NCBI GenBank assembly: GCA_025362415.1
Contig: JANYGM010000397.1
Coordinates: 1-11,792, forward strand
DNA length: 11,792 nucleotides
Direction: 5' to 3'
DNA from: a bacterium
GTDB lineage: Bacteria > Bacteroidota > Bacteroidia > Cytophagales > Thermonemataceae
The notes under the pieces are model-generated. The model worked only from the letters and a program-made list of their open reading frames with translations, had not been told where the DNA came from and searched no databases. Positions 1-6,257 of this stretch are shown here, piece by piece (within the stretch, counting starts at the first letter, position 1; the number at the start of each line of letters is the position of its first letter). The translations under genes and the position numbers were made by a program.

Positions 1-66
1 CCCCAGCCCCTCCTTAGGAAGGAGGGGAGTTTGTCCCCCTCCTTTTTAGGAGGGGTTAGGGGTGGT
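1..66. repeat. GC-rich nested palindromic element (REP-like), possible terminator
   Basis: Two adjacent hairpins are visible in an otherwise AT-rich window. One has arms CCCCTCCTT (7-15) and AAGGAGGGG (19-27) with a 3-nt loop. The other has arms CCCCTCCT (36-43) and AGGAGGGG (48-55) with a TTTT loop. The same arms can also pair crosswise (19-27 with 36-44, and 1-14 with 48-62 with a bulge), so two alternative folds exist. A run of five T follows at 66-70, so it could terminate a gene lying left of the window. The composition contrast and the A-A'-A-A' arrangement suggest a dispersed palindromic repeat of the kind common in Bacteroidetes genomes; dispersal cannot be shown from one copy. Confidence 0.65.
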
Positions 67-100
67 TTTTAATAGGTTTTGCGTAAGTCCTAACAAAGTT

Positions 101-174
101 AATTCACAACTTTCAACTATAATAATTCATAGCTTTCAACAATTCACAACTAAAAATAACTCATAACTCAAATA
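101..174 (+). repeat. Nearly G-free degenerate repeats in the yajC leader
   Basis: Imperfect copies of AATTCACAACTTTCAA start at about 101, 124 and 141, followed by AACTCATAACTCAAAT at about 158. The stretch contains a single G and ends directly at the yajC start codon. A similar G-free leader precedes rbfA. An unstructured, A/C/T-only leader could help translation initiation in an organism lacking Shine-Dalgarno sites; that role is inference. An imperfect -7-like sequence (TAGGTTTTG, 73-81, one base too long for the consensus) lies upstream. Confidence 0.55.
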
Positions 175-534
175 ATGAATTTTCTTCAAAATTTTGTTCT
201 TTTGCAAGCTGCGTCTTCTGGCGGAGCTAGTTCTCTTCTTCCAAATTTATTGCTTTTTGGCGGTATGGGACTTGTAATGTACTTTTTTATGATACGCCCA
301 CAGCAACAAAAGGCAAAAAATCAAAAATTATTCCGTGAAGGACTAAAAAAAGGTGATAATGTGATTACTATTGGCGGTTTGCACGGCAAAATAGTTTCTA
401 TCAACGAAAATACCATCACTTTGGAAGTGGATAAAGGTTTAAGATTACTTTTTGAAAAATCTGCAGTATCTGTGGAAGCCAGCAAATCAGCTAAACCACT
501 TGTTTCTACAGAATTAGAAATAGCAGAAAAATAG
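175..534 (+). CDS. yajC: Preprotein translocase subunit YajC
   Basis: This 119-residue inner-membrane protein is the accessory YajC subunit associated with SecDF and the SecYEG translocon. A single transmembrane segment spans about residues 22-40. It is followed by the family signature IRPQQQK (40-46) and a cytoplasmic soluble domain with the conserved LKKGDNVITIGGLHGKI core (58-73). Length is within the usual 85-120 range. The first ATG is used because the membrane segment begins soon after it and no Shine-Dalgarno site is present to suggest another. The stop codon TAG is itself the first three bases of the 15-bp repeat array downstream. It converges on the flavoprotein gene. The gene upstream is outside the window, so linkage to other genes cannot be judged. 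Confidence 0.95.
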   Translation: MNFLQNFVLLQAASSGGASSLLPNLLLFGGMGLVMYFFMIRPQQQKAKNQKLFREGLKKGDNVITIGGLHGKIVSINENTITLEVDKGLRLLFEKSAVSVEASKSAKPLVSTELEIAEK

Positions 535-669
535 TGAGTAGTGAAGTAGTGTGTAGTGAAATAGTGAGTAGTGAAATACAACGTAGAATGTACTTCACTA
601 CTCACTATTTGACTATTTCACTACTCACTATCTCACTACTCACTATTTCACTACTCACTATTTCACTAC
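532..669. repeat. Inverted array of 15-bp repeats between convergent genes (probable bidirectional terminator)
   Basis: Three head-to-tail copies of TAGTGAGTAGTGAAA occupy 532-576. The reverse complement occurs at 593-607, and 3.7 further copies of the shifted form TATTTCACTACTCAC follow at 614-669. The innermost pair gives an 18-bp stem with one mismatch (562-579 with 590-607, 10-nt loop). Other copies can pair into longer alternative stems. The array starts on the yajC stop codon and ends one base before the stop codon of the minus-strand flavoprotein, so it fills the entire intergenic gap. Termination from both sides is the likely job; recurrence elsewhere in the genome is untested. Confidence 0.8.
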
Positions 670-1686
670 TTAAAATGCTTCAATACCGTTTACTGTGGTA
701 TATTTCAAACTTGTTTTTGTGTTTGGATGAACGAGTTTGTGCGCACTATGCGACATAATGGCAGCCTCGTGAAAACCACACAAAATAAGTTTTAATTTCC
801 CTTCATAAGTATTGATGTCACCAATAGCATAAATGCCTTTTACATTGGTAGAATAGTCTTTTGTATCAACCAAAATAGCATTTTTATCAATATTAAGTCC
901 CCATTCTGCAATAGGACCTAGTTTTGGAGTAAGTCCAAACAAGGGAATAAGATAATCAGCCTCAATATTTTTGCTAATACCTTCATTACCAATTATTTCC
1001 ATACCATTTAGTTTGCCATTGCCTGTAACTGTTTTGATATTTGAATAAAGTTCTAAGTTAATTTTTTTGCTTTCTGCCAAACTCATTACCTTAGAAACTG
1101 TATCAGGCGCACCTCTAAAACTACCGCTACGGTGTATAAGTGTAAGTTCGGAACAAATATCAGCCAAAAAAACTGTCCAATCAAGTGCAGAATCACCGCC
1201 ACCTGCCAAAACAACTTTTTTATCTCTAAAAAGTTCGGGATTTCGTACCATATAAAGTACGCCTTTGCCCTCAAAATGCTCCAAATTTTCTACTTCTGGC
1301 TTGCGTGGCTCAAAGCAACCAAGCCCACCAGCAATGACAATTACTTTTGCAAAAATCTCATTTTTATCTGATGTTGTAAGTTTAAAACTCTCATCTTCAA
1401 GTCTTTCCAAAGCCTCCACACGCTCACCCAACGAGTAAGTAGGCTTAAATGGTGCAATTTGTTTTTCAAGGTTTGTTATTAAATCTTTTGCCAATATTTC
1501 TGGATAACCAGGAATGTCGTAGATAGGTTTTTGAGGATAAATTTCGGTTAATTGCCCGCCAATTTGTGGCAAAACATCAACTACGTGGCAACGCATTTTC
1601 AGCAAACCTGCCTCAAAAACTGCAAAAAGTCCCACAGGACCTGCTCCAATAATACAAATATCTGTTTTTATTTCTGTTTTGGTCAT
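670..1686 (-). CDS. NAD(P)/FAD-dependent oxidoreductase, YumC-type ferredoxin/flavodoxin-NADP reductase
   Basis: Starting at the ATG at 1686, this is a 338-residue cytoplasmic flavoprotein of the thioredoxin-reductase-like fold. The FAD-binding Rossmann motif GAGPVG is at 14-19 and a second glycine-rich NADPH motif, GGGDSALDW, at 162-170. HRSGSFRG at 185-192 would contact the NADPH 2'-phosphate, and the second FAD motif YAIGD is at 286-290. The CxxC pair of true thioredoxin reductases is absent, which with the length and C-terminal extension points to type 2 ferredoxin(flavodoxin)-NADP+ reductase, moving electrons between NADPH and ferredoxin or flavodoxin. An upstream in-frame TTG at 1740 would add 18 residues before the fold and is less likely. 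A promoter lies at 1801-1835. Confidence 0.88.
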   Translation of the reverse strand: MTKTEIKTDICIIGAGPVGLFAVFEAGLLKMRCHVVDVLPQIGGQLTEIYPQKPIYDIPGYPEILAKDLITNLEKQIAPFKPTYSLGERVEALERLEDESFKLTTSDKNEIFAKVIVIAGGLGCFEPRKPEVENLEHFEGKGVLYMVRNPELFRDKKVVLAGGGDSALDWTVFLADICSELTLIHRSGSFRGAPDTVSKVMSLAESKKINLELYSNIKTVTGNGKLNGMEIIGNEGISKNIEADYLIPLFGLTPKLGPIAEWGLNIDKNAILVDTKDYSTNVKGIYAIGDINTYEGKLKLILCGFHEAAIMSHSAHKLVHPNTKTSLKYTTVNGIEAF

Positions 1687-1800
1687 TCTAATTTTACTTT
1701 CTATTTTAGATGATATTTCTGATAAAACGCATAAAAACAATATTTTGTTTGAAAAATACGTTTTTAGGTTTCTTTGAGTGTTTTTACACTAATTTTCCCG

Positions 1801-1835
1801 CAAAGGTACGGATTTTTTATAAAAAAATCCACAAA
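1801..1835 (-). promoter_or_regulatory. Bacteroidetes-type promoter for the flavoprotein gene
   Basis: On the minus strand, TACCTTTG (1801-1808) is an exact match to the -7 consensus TAnnTTTG. TTTG at 1832-1835 is the candidate -33 element with a 23-nt spacer, at the long end of the accepted range. The predicted transcript starts near 1794, giving about 108 nt of leader before the ATG. The -33 element sits inside the terminator hairpin of the upstream foldase gene. Confidence 0.6.
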
Positions 1836-1869
1836 AACAAACTAAAATAGTTTATTTTTGTGGATTTTT
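1823..1869 (-). terminator. Terminator hairpin of the parvulin lipoprotein gene
   Basis: Arms 1823-1844 and 1848-1869 form a 22-bp stem with one mismatch and a 3-nt AAA loop, beginning 16 nt past the foldase stop codon. On the transcribed strand the stem ends in a run of U. The stem overlaps the -33 region of the next gene's promoter. Confidence 0.75.
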
Positions 1870-1884
1870 ACAAAATTTTAAAAA

Positions 1885-4260
1885 TTATTTTTTAATTATC
1901 TTACTAATTTCCACGTCATTATTAACGGCAGGAAAACGTTTTGCTAGGTCTTTTAGCCATTCTTTTTCCAAATATTGCTGATATTCTGTGATTACTTGCC
2001 CACGAGCTTCTTCATAAACTTTTTGGCGTGGTGCATCAACATTTTTAATCATAATTTCTATCATACGACCATTTTTTTCTATGGTATAATTGCCTGCTTT
2101 CCACTCTACCGCATCAACAAAAGCATTATCACCTTTAGAAAACGTACCTTCTGTAATTTTCAAATTTAGCTGATTGCCTGTATTGATGGTTTTTTCCAAA
2201 GTTTTTAGAGAAGAAGAGGTCATAGCGTATGTAACACGCATATTCTTAGCGGCATCTGTACGTGAAACTGTCTTAAATTTCCCATAATCTTTTCTAATAA
2301 TTTGGGTTGCTTTTACCTCTCTACTTACCAAATATTCAGCAATATTTTTGATACGTTCCGCAGAAATAGCAGGTTTTTCACTAGCATCAATGTGTCCACC
2401 GACTTCCAAAGTAAGTGTAGCATCAGTATTAAGCATATTTGCAATAGAATTAAGGTTGGCTAGTGCATCTTTTGGCAAAGTTGCTTTACCTTTTTCAAAT
2501 TGTGTAGCACTTACCGTAAAATCATTAACCGTAAAACTTTTGGCATCTCTTTGCTTTTGGGCATCTGCAAGCACTTTTGTATTGGCTGCATCATAAATAA
2601 CTGCCACAGCACGAGTTCCAAACATATATTTGCTAGGATTTTGCTCAAAAAATTTCTTTGCACCCACAGAATCTTTGATAGCTTTTCCCCAAACATTATC
2701 ATTCATCATTTGGAAAAGCATCATTCCTTCACGGTATTCTTGTGAAAGAAGTCTGTATTCTGGATATTTTTTAGTAAGATTTTTCTTTTCAAATTCTACA
2801 TTTTTATCATCAGCAAAACGCTCAAAATAGATTTTAGCATAATATTTGGCATCTTTCAAATCTGGTCGTGGCGTTTGTGTACGCACCAAATAATCAGCAA
2901 AATCTCTAGCTAAAATAGTAGTAGTTTCAGGTGAAATCTTATCATTATTCAAAGAAATAATGCTTTCTGACAAAATAGGAGCTATTTTAGGAGAAGTTTT
3001 ATCATATTTCCAAGTACCTTTGAGAAGACTTGTATCTACCAGCGCATAAACTTTATTCAATGTTTTTTCATTGATTTTAAAGTTGTTTTCTGCTTTTATT
3101 TTCTTCAAAAATGCCATTCTACCCATATCAGCACGACTATCCTTAGAAATCTTTGCTAAAAGTCCGTTTTCTAACTCGCTGAAAGGCTCTAAACCTTTTT
3201 TATCTATTAACTTGATGATATGCCAGCCATAAACTGTCAGAACTGGCTCTGCAATATCTCCATTTTTTTGGAGTTTGAAGGCGGCATTTTCAAAGCTCGG
3301 CACAAGCGCACCTACTGTAAAATACTGCATTTCTCCACCTGTGGCACTTGTACGGCTATCTTCTGAAAATTGCGTGCAAAGTTTGTCCCAATTCTCTCCT
3401 TTTTTAGCTTTGTTATAAATCTCATAAATTTTATTACGAGTATTGATAGAATCTTGTGCAGACGCACCTTGAATAGTGCGCACCATAATATGCGCTACTT
3501 TTACTTTTCCGCTTGTGTTGCGACGGTCGTTTATTTTAAGGATATGATACCCAAAATTAGTACGTACAATGTTAGAAATAGTGCCTTTGGGTGTATTGTA
3601 GGCTACTTGTTCAAAGGGGTAAACCATTTGCAAAGACGTAAAATACCCCAATTCTCCACCATTAAATTTTGCTGATGGGTCTTGTGAATATTGTGTTGCT
3701 AATTTGCCAAAATCTTCTCCTTTAACTGCTTTATCACGTATTTCTTGTAGTTTTTTATAAACTGCAAGCGTATCTTTTGGCTCTGCATCAGGTTTTACTT
3801 CTAGCAAAATATGTGCAACATTCACTTCTTCTTTTAGACGTTCATAAGCCTGTTTTACAATGGCATCATTGACATTTTGGACACGCATATAAGGTCGTGC
3901 AAGTTGCTCTTCATAGCCTGCAAATTCATCTCTAAACATTTGCGTTGTATCTGCACCAACTGATTGAGCGTCAAGGACTTTTTGCTTAAATTTTATATAT
4001 AAATCTAAGTAATCACGTACGCTTTTTTCGTTATAAAGGCTATCTTTTTTAGTATTTTTTTCATAAACATACCTAAAATCAGAAAGATTGATGGGTTTTC
4101 CTGCCACAGTTGCCAAAAACGGTTCTTCTTGTGTTTTTTGAGCAATTTTTTTAGTAGGCTTACAGTTTGATAACGTGCTTATAAGTGTTGTAGTGGCTAA
4201 AACGGTTGCCAATCCAAAAGTAAACTTACGTAGTGAGGTACGTAAAGACTTATTTTTCAT
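1885..4260 (-). CDS. Double-parvulin (SurA/PpiC-like) peptidyl-prolyl isomerase lipoprotein with OmpA-like insert
   Basis: A 791-residue predicted periplasmic lipoprotein. The signal peptide has a basic N-region, a hydrophobic core (about 14-30) and a lipobox LSNC with Cys33; Asn at -1 is atypical. A SurA-N-like helical region precedes two PpiC rotamase domains at about 147-246 and 253-354, each with the AHI entry and GYHI or GWHI exit motifs. A long helical middle follows. Residues about 592-680 resemble an OmpA C-terminal domain (GHID at 622-625, SAER at 633-636, NMRV at 673-676). The last 90 residues carry a conserved-looking EARGQVITEYQ segment (751-761). The protein probably assists outer-membrane protein folding. 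The ATG at 4260 is chosen over 4317 because it starts the signal peptide and because 4317 lies upstream of the predicted transcription start (about 4286). Confidence 0.87.
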   Translation of the reverse strand: MKNKSLRTSLRKFTFGLATVLATTTLISTLSNCKPTKKIAQKTQEEPFLATVAGKPINLSDFRYVYEKNTKKDSLYNEKSVRDYLDLYIKFKQKVLDAQSVGADTTQMFRDEFAGYEEQLARPYMRVQNVNDAIVKQAYERLKEEVNVAHILLEVKPDAEPKDTLAVYKKLQEIRDKAVKGEDFGKLATQYSQDPSAKFNGGELGYFTSLQMVYPFEQVAYNTPKGTISNIVRTNFGYHILKINDRRNTSGKVKVAHIMVRTIQGASAQDSINTRNKIYEIYNKAKKGENWDKLCTQFSEDSRTSATGGEMQYFTVGALVPSFENAAFKLQKNGDIAEPVLTVYGWHIIKLIDKKGLEPFSELENGLLAKISKDSRADMGRMAFLKKIKAENNFKINEKTLNKVYALVDTSLLKGTWKYDKTSPKIAPILSESIISLNNDKISPETTTILARDFADYLVRTQTPRPDLKDAKYYAKIYFERFADDKNVEFEKKNLTKKYPEYRLLSQEYREGMMLFQMMNDNVWGKAIKDSVGAKKFFEQNPSKYMFGTRAVAVIYDAANTKVLADAQKQRDAKSFTVNDFTVSATQFEKGKATLPKDALANLNSIANMLNTDATLTLEVGGHIDASEKPAISAERIKNIAEYLVSREVKATQIIRKDYGKFKTVSRTDAAKNMRVTYAMTSSSLKTLEKTINTGNQLNLKITEGTFSKGDNAFVDAVEWKAGNYTIEKNGRMIEIMIKNVDAPRQKVYEEARGQVITEYQQYLEKEWLKDLAKRFPAVNNDVEISKIIKK
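2221..2487 (-). other. OmpA-C-like segment embedded in the parvulin protein
   Basis: Residues about 592-680 of the foldase follow the OmpA/Pal pattern: an amphipathic helix, a strand ending in VGGHID (D625), a helix with S-x-x-R (R636), a YG turn (659-660) and N-x-RV (673-676). In OmpA the equivalent Asp and Arg bind diaminopimelate of peptidoglycan; both appear to be kept here, with a loop between them four residues shorter. The assignment rests on motif order only. Confidence 0.6.
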
Positions 4261-4292
4261 ATTATTTTGAGAGAGTTTATTTAATTTTGCCA

Positions 4293-4300
4293 CAAATATA
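4293..4300 (-). promoter_or_regulatory. -7 element upstream of the parvulin lipoprotein gene
   Basis: TATATTTG on the minus strand matches TAnnTTTG exactly and predicts a transcript start near 4286, about 25 nt before the ATG at 4260. No well-spaced -33 TTTG is visible; the nearest candidate is 14 nt away, inside the adjacent hairpin. Confidence 0.5.
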
Positions 4301-4304
4301 GTGC

Positions 4305-4341
4305 AAAAATCATTCAAAAAAACAGTTTTTGAATGATTTTT
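4305..4341 (-). terminator. Terminator hairpin of the Rpn nuclease gene
   Basis: Perfect 16-bp arms (4305-4320 and 4326-4341) flank a 5-nt loop, 22 nt past the nuclease stop codon. The stem is A/T-rich and ends in a U run on the minus strand, but has few G-C pairs, so efficiency is uncertain. The hairpin directly abuts the foldase -7 element and covers its -33 region. Confidence 0.6.
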
Positions 4342-4363
4342 TGAATGATTTTTATTTTGTTTT

Positions 4364-5266
4364 TTAAAGTTGATTTTCTTGTTTGATTTTCTCTATTTCT
4401 TCTACTGAAAGTCCTGTAACTTCTGCTATAACTTCAATAGAAAACCCTTTTTGAAGCATTTTTTTGGCTATTTCAATTTTCTCATTTTTGCTACCTTTTT
4501 CTATTCCTTTCTCTATTCCTTTTTCTGTGCTTTTTTGTTCTGCTTTTATTACTGCAAGTTCTTCACGCCCTTTTAAATCTTGCTGAATCATAATCATATA
4601 ATCATAGGCGGCTAATTCTTCTTTTGTCCAAGAGAAAAATCCTGCATCAGCGTAGGCAGTTTGTAAGCCTTTATCCATTATATCAGAAGGCAAGGCTTTC
4701 AAAAATGCTGCATTTTTGATGAAATAAAGCCATTCATCAGCCAAATCAGTTAGTTCGTCTGCTGTTTTGGTAAATTTGGGAAGCTCCACAAAATTATATT
4801 CAATTCCAGTTAAATAGCTCTCGTGAGTTTCTACGTTTATAGTCTTATGTGTACTCAAATAATTGGGGGAAGGACTGTAGTTGAAATCCAAAATCCCAAT
4901 AAAAATAACTGGGTTGAGCTTTGAGTAAGGCTCTCCTCTCACTATTTGGTCTGCAAAGTTTTTAGCAACATAATACTGAACTCTTTTATCAAATGCTACT
5001 ATATCAGCAACTTGCATTTCTATAATGTACTCTTTTTTGTCTTTATCTCTCGCCTTGATGTCAATAATAATGCTTTTTGCATCTTGCACGTTAGGCAACT
5101 GATAAGGATTTAAAATCTCTAGAAACGTGATTTTTCTCTCTTCTGGCAATTTCAAAATGGCGTTTATAAAAGACATTAAAGCTTCTGTTTTGCCTGTTGT
5201 TCCAAAAATTTTATGAAATGCCATATCATTTTTTACATCAACAAATTTGGGGTTTTCTTTTTTCAT
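4364..5266 (-). CDS. Rpn-family / PD-(D/E)XK nuclease (transposase-like)
   Basis: From the ATG at 5266 this is a 300-residue protein of the Rpn (recombination-promoting nuclease) or PD-(D/E)XK transposase family. The N-terminus has the typical VKNDMAFHKIFG motif (11-22). The nuclease core is seen as D69-x-K71 in IIIDIKA and E83-x-Q85 in IIEMQVA. The C-terminal part has a Lys/Glu-rich linker with a short repeat EKGIEKGIEKG (248-258) and then a helical segment (AKKMLQKGF...VTGLSVEEIEKIK) resembling a small helix-turn-helix. Known members cut DNA, promote RecA-independent recombination, and some act in phage defence. No inverted repeats or target duplications mark it as a mobile element. A TTG at 5281 is the alternative start. 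It is divergent from upp and ends in its own hairpin. Confidence 0.88.
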   Translation of the reverse strand: MKKENPKFVDVKNDMAFHKIFGTTGKTEALMSFINAILKLPEERKITFLEILNPYQLPNVQDAKSIIIDIKARDKDKKEYIIEMQVADIVAFDKRVQYYVAKNFADQIVRGEPYSKLNPVIFIGILDFNYSPSPNYLSTHKTINVETHESYLTGIEYNFVELPKFTKTADELTDLADEWLYFIKNAAFLKALPSDIMDKGLQTAYADAGFFSWTKEELAAYDYMIMIQQDLKGREELAVIKAEQKSTEKGIEKGIEKGSKNEKIEIAKKMLQKGFSIEVIAEVTGLSVEEIEKIKQENQL

Positions 5267-5320
5267 TGTAATAAGGGGCAAAATTTAGTTTAAGTACAGA
5301 ATATTATCTATTTTGAAGTA

Positions 5321-5328
5321 CAAAGTTA
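5321..5328 (-). promoter_or_regulatory. -7 element for the Rpn nuclease gene
   Basis: TAACTTTG on the minus strand matches TAnnTTTG exactly, predicting a start near 5314 and a leader of about 48 nt to the ATG at 5266. No -33 element is clear. It lies 22 nt from the oppositely oriented upp -7 element. Confidence 0.5.
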
Positions 5329-5350
5329 GGTTTTTTAAGTTATTTTTTGA

Positions 5351-5358
5351 TAAATTTG
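5351..5358 (+). promoter_or_regulatory. -7 element for upp
   Basis: TAAATTTG matches TAnnTTTG exactly, predicting a start near 5365 and a leader of about 75 nt that is almost free of G. No -33 TTTG is found at the expected spacing. Confidence 0.45.
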
Positions 5359-5439
5359 TGAAAAAAACATTCCAAAAAAACGTTCCAAAAAATCATTTTT
5401 GTTTATTTTCTATTTTATTTACTCAAAATTACTAAAAAA

Positions 5440-6084
5440 ATGTTTGTTCTTACAGAAAAAAACTCTATTGCTAATGTGTTTTTAGCAGAACTTCGTGACA
5501 AAAATATCCAAAAAGATGCTATGCGTTTTAGGCGCAATTTGGAGCGTTTGGGAGAGCTTTTTGCTTATGAAATCTCCAAAACTTTTGAATACAAACAAAC
5601 TGTTGTTCAAACGCCACTAGGCGAAAAACAAACAATGCTTTTGGAGCAAGCTCCTGTGCTTGCAACGGTTTTGAGAGCAGCTTTGCCACTTTTTAATGGT
5701 TTTTTGAATGTTTTTGATAATGCAGAATGTGCCTTTGTAGGTGCGTATAGAGGCGCACACCGCACAGATAACAGCTTTGATATTGAAGTGCATTATACAA
5801 CTGTTCCTAATCTTAATGGCAAACCTTTGATTTTAATTGACCCAATGCTTGCCACAGGGAAATCCATTGTACAAATTTATGAAAAACTTTTGCAGTGTGG
5901 CACACCTTCTTATGTGCATATTGTGGCTGCTATTGCAAGTAAAGATGGGGTTGAGTATGTTAAAAAACACGTAAAAAATGTTTCTATTTGGATTGGAGAT
6001 ATTGATGAAACATTAAACGAAAAATCTTACATTATTCCTGGTCTTGGTGATGCAGGAGATTTAGCTTTTGGTATAAAACTTTAG
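5440..6084 (+). CDS. upp: Uracil phosphoribosyltransferase
   Basis: A 214-residue cytosolic type I phosphoribosyltransferase that converts uracil and PRPP to UMP in pyrimidine salvage. The PRPP-binding loop is IDPMLATGKS (133-142). The uracil-binding C-terminal signature YIIPGLGDAGDLAFG spans 197-211. LRAALPL (78-84) matches the family's conserved LRAG region, and R104 lies in the flexible-loop region. Length is normal (about 210). The ATG at 5440 is the first in frame and follows an A/T-rich, G-poor leader without a Shine-Dalgarno site. It is monocistronic by appearance: a divergent neighbour on the left and a repeat array plus hairpin directly after the stop codon. Confidence 0.95.
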   Translation: MFVLTEKNSIANVFLAELRDKNIQKDAMRFRRNLERLGELFAYEISKTFEYKQTVVQTPLGEKQTMLLEQAPVLATVLRAALPLFNGFLNVFDNAECAFVGAYRGAHRTDNSFDIEVHYTTVPNLNGKPLILIDPMLATGKSIVQIYEKLLQCGTPSYVHIVAAIASKDGVEYVKKHVKNVSIWIGDIDETLNEKSYIIPGLGDAGDLAFGIKL

Positions 6085-6175
6085 TCAATTACGAATTATC
6101 AATTATCAATTACGAATTATCAATTACGAATTATCAATTACGAATTATCAATTACGAATTATCAATTACAAATTA
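6085..6175 (+). repeat. 14-bp tandem repeat array after upp
   Basis: The unit TCAATTACGAATTA occurs at 6085-6098, 6106-6119, 6120-6133, 6134-6147 and 6148-6161. A one-base variant (ACAAATTA end) is at 6162-6175, and a half unit TCAATTA is inserted at 6099-6105. The array begins on the base after the upp stop codon. The unit is itself quasi-palindromic (AATTACGAATT reads nearly the same on the other strand), so neighbouring units can pair. There are no spacers of different sequence, so it is not a CRISPR. Confidence 0.9.
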
Positions 6176-6208
6176 CGTTAAAAGTATTTTTATTTGACGT
6201 AATTCGTA
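6167..6208 (+). terminator. Probable upp terminator formed with the last repeat unit
   Basis: The last repeat unit (6167-6178) pairs with 6197-6208 in a 12-bp stem with one mismatch and an 18-nt loop, followed by a T-rich run (6209-6214). The core AATTACGT/ACGTAATT is perfect. The large loop and low GC content make strength uncertain. Confidence 0.45.
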
Positions 6209-6257
6209 TTTTTTGTTGATTTTTATTGATTTATTTTTAAATTTATAAACAAACCAA

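Noticed and set aside
534..758. 74-residue open frame over the yajC downstream repeats
   Set aside because: It translates the 15-bp repeat into TISLL repeats and overlaps the flavoprotein 3' end; no coding character beyond the repeat.
1132..1371. Plus-strand open frames inside the flavoprotein gene
   Set aside because: They oppose a well-supported conserved gene, show no family resemblance and no promoter.
4261..4317. Upstream ATG start for the parvulin lipoprotein
   Set aside because: It would put 19 residues before the signal peptide and lies upstream of the predicted transcription start.
4364..5281. Complete insertion sequence carrying a transposase
   Set aside because: The Rpn/PD-(D/E)XK family is often labelled transposase, but no terminal inverted repeats or target duplications flank it, and its promoter and terminator look native.
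6085..6175. CRISPR-like array
   Set aside because: Units abut directly, with no unique spacers, and no cas genes are nearby; it is a simple tandem repeat.
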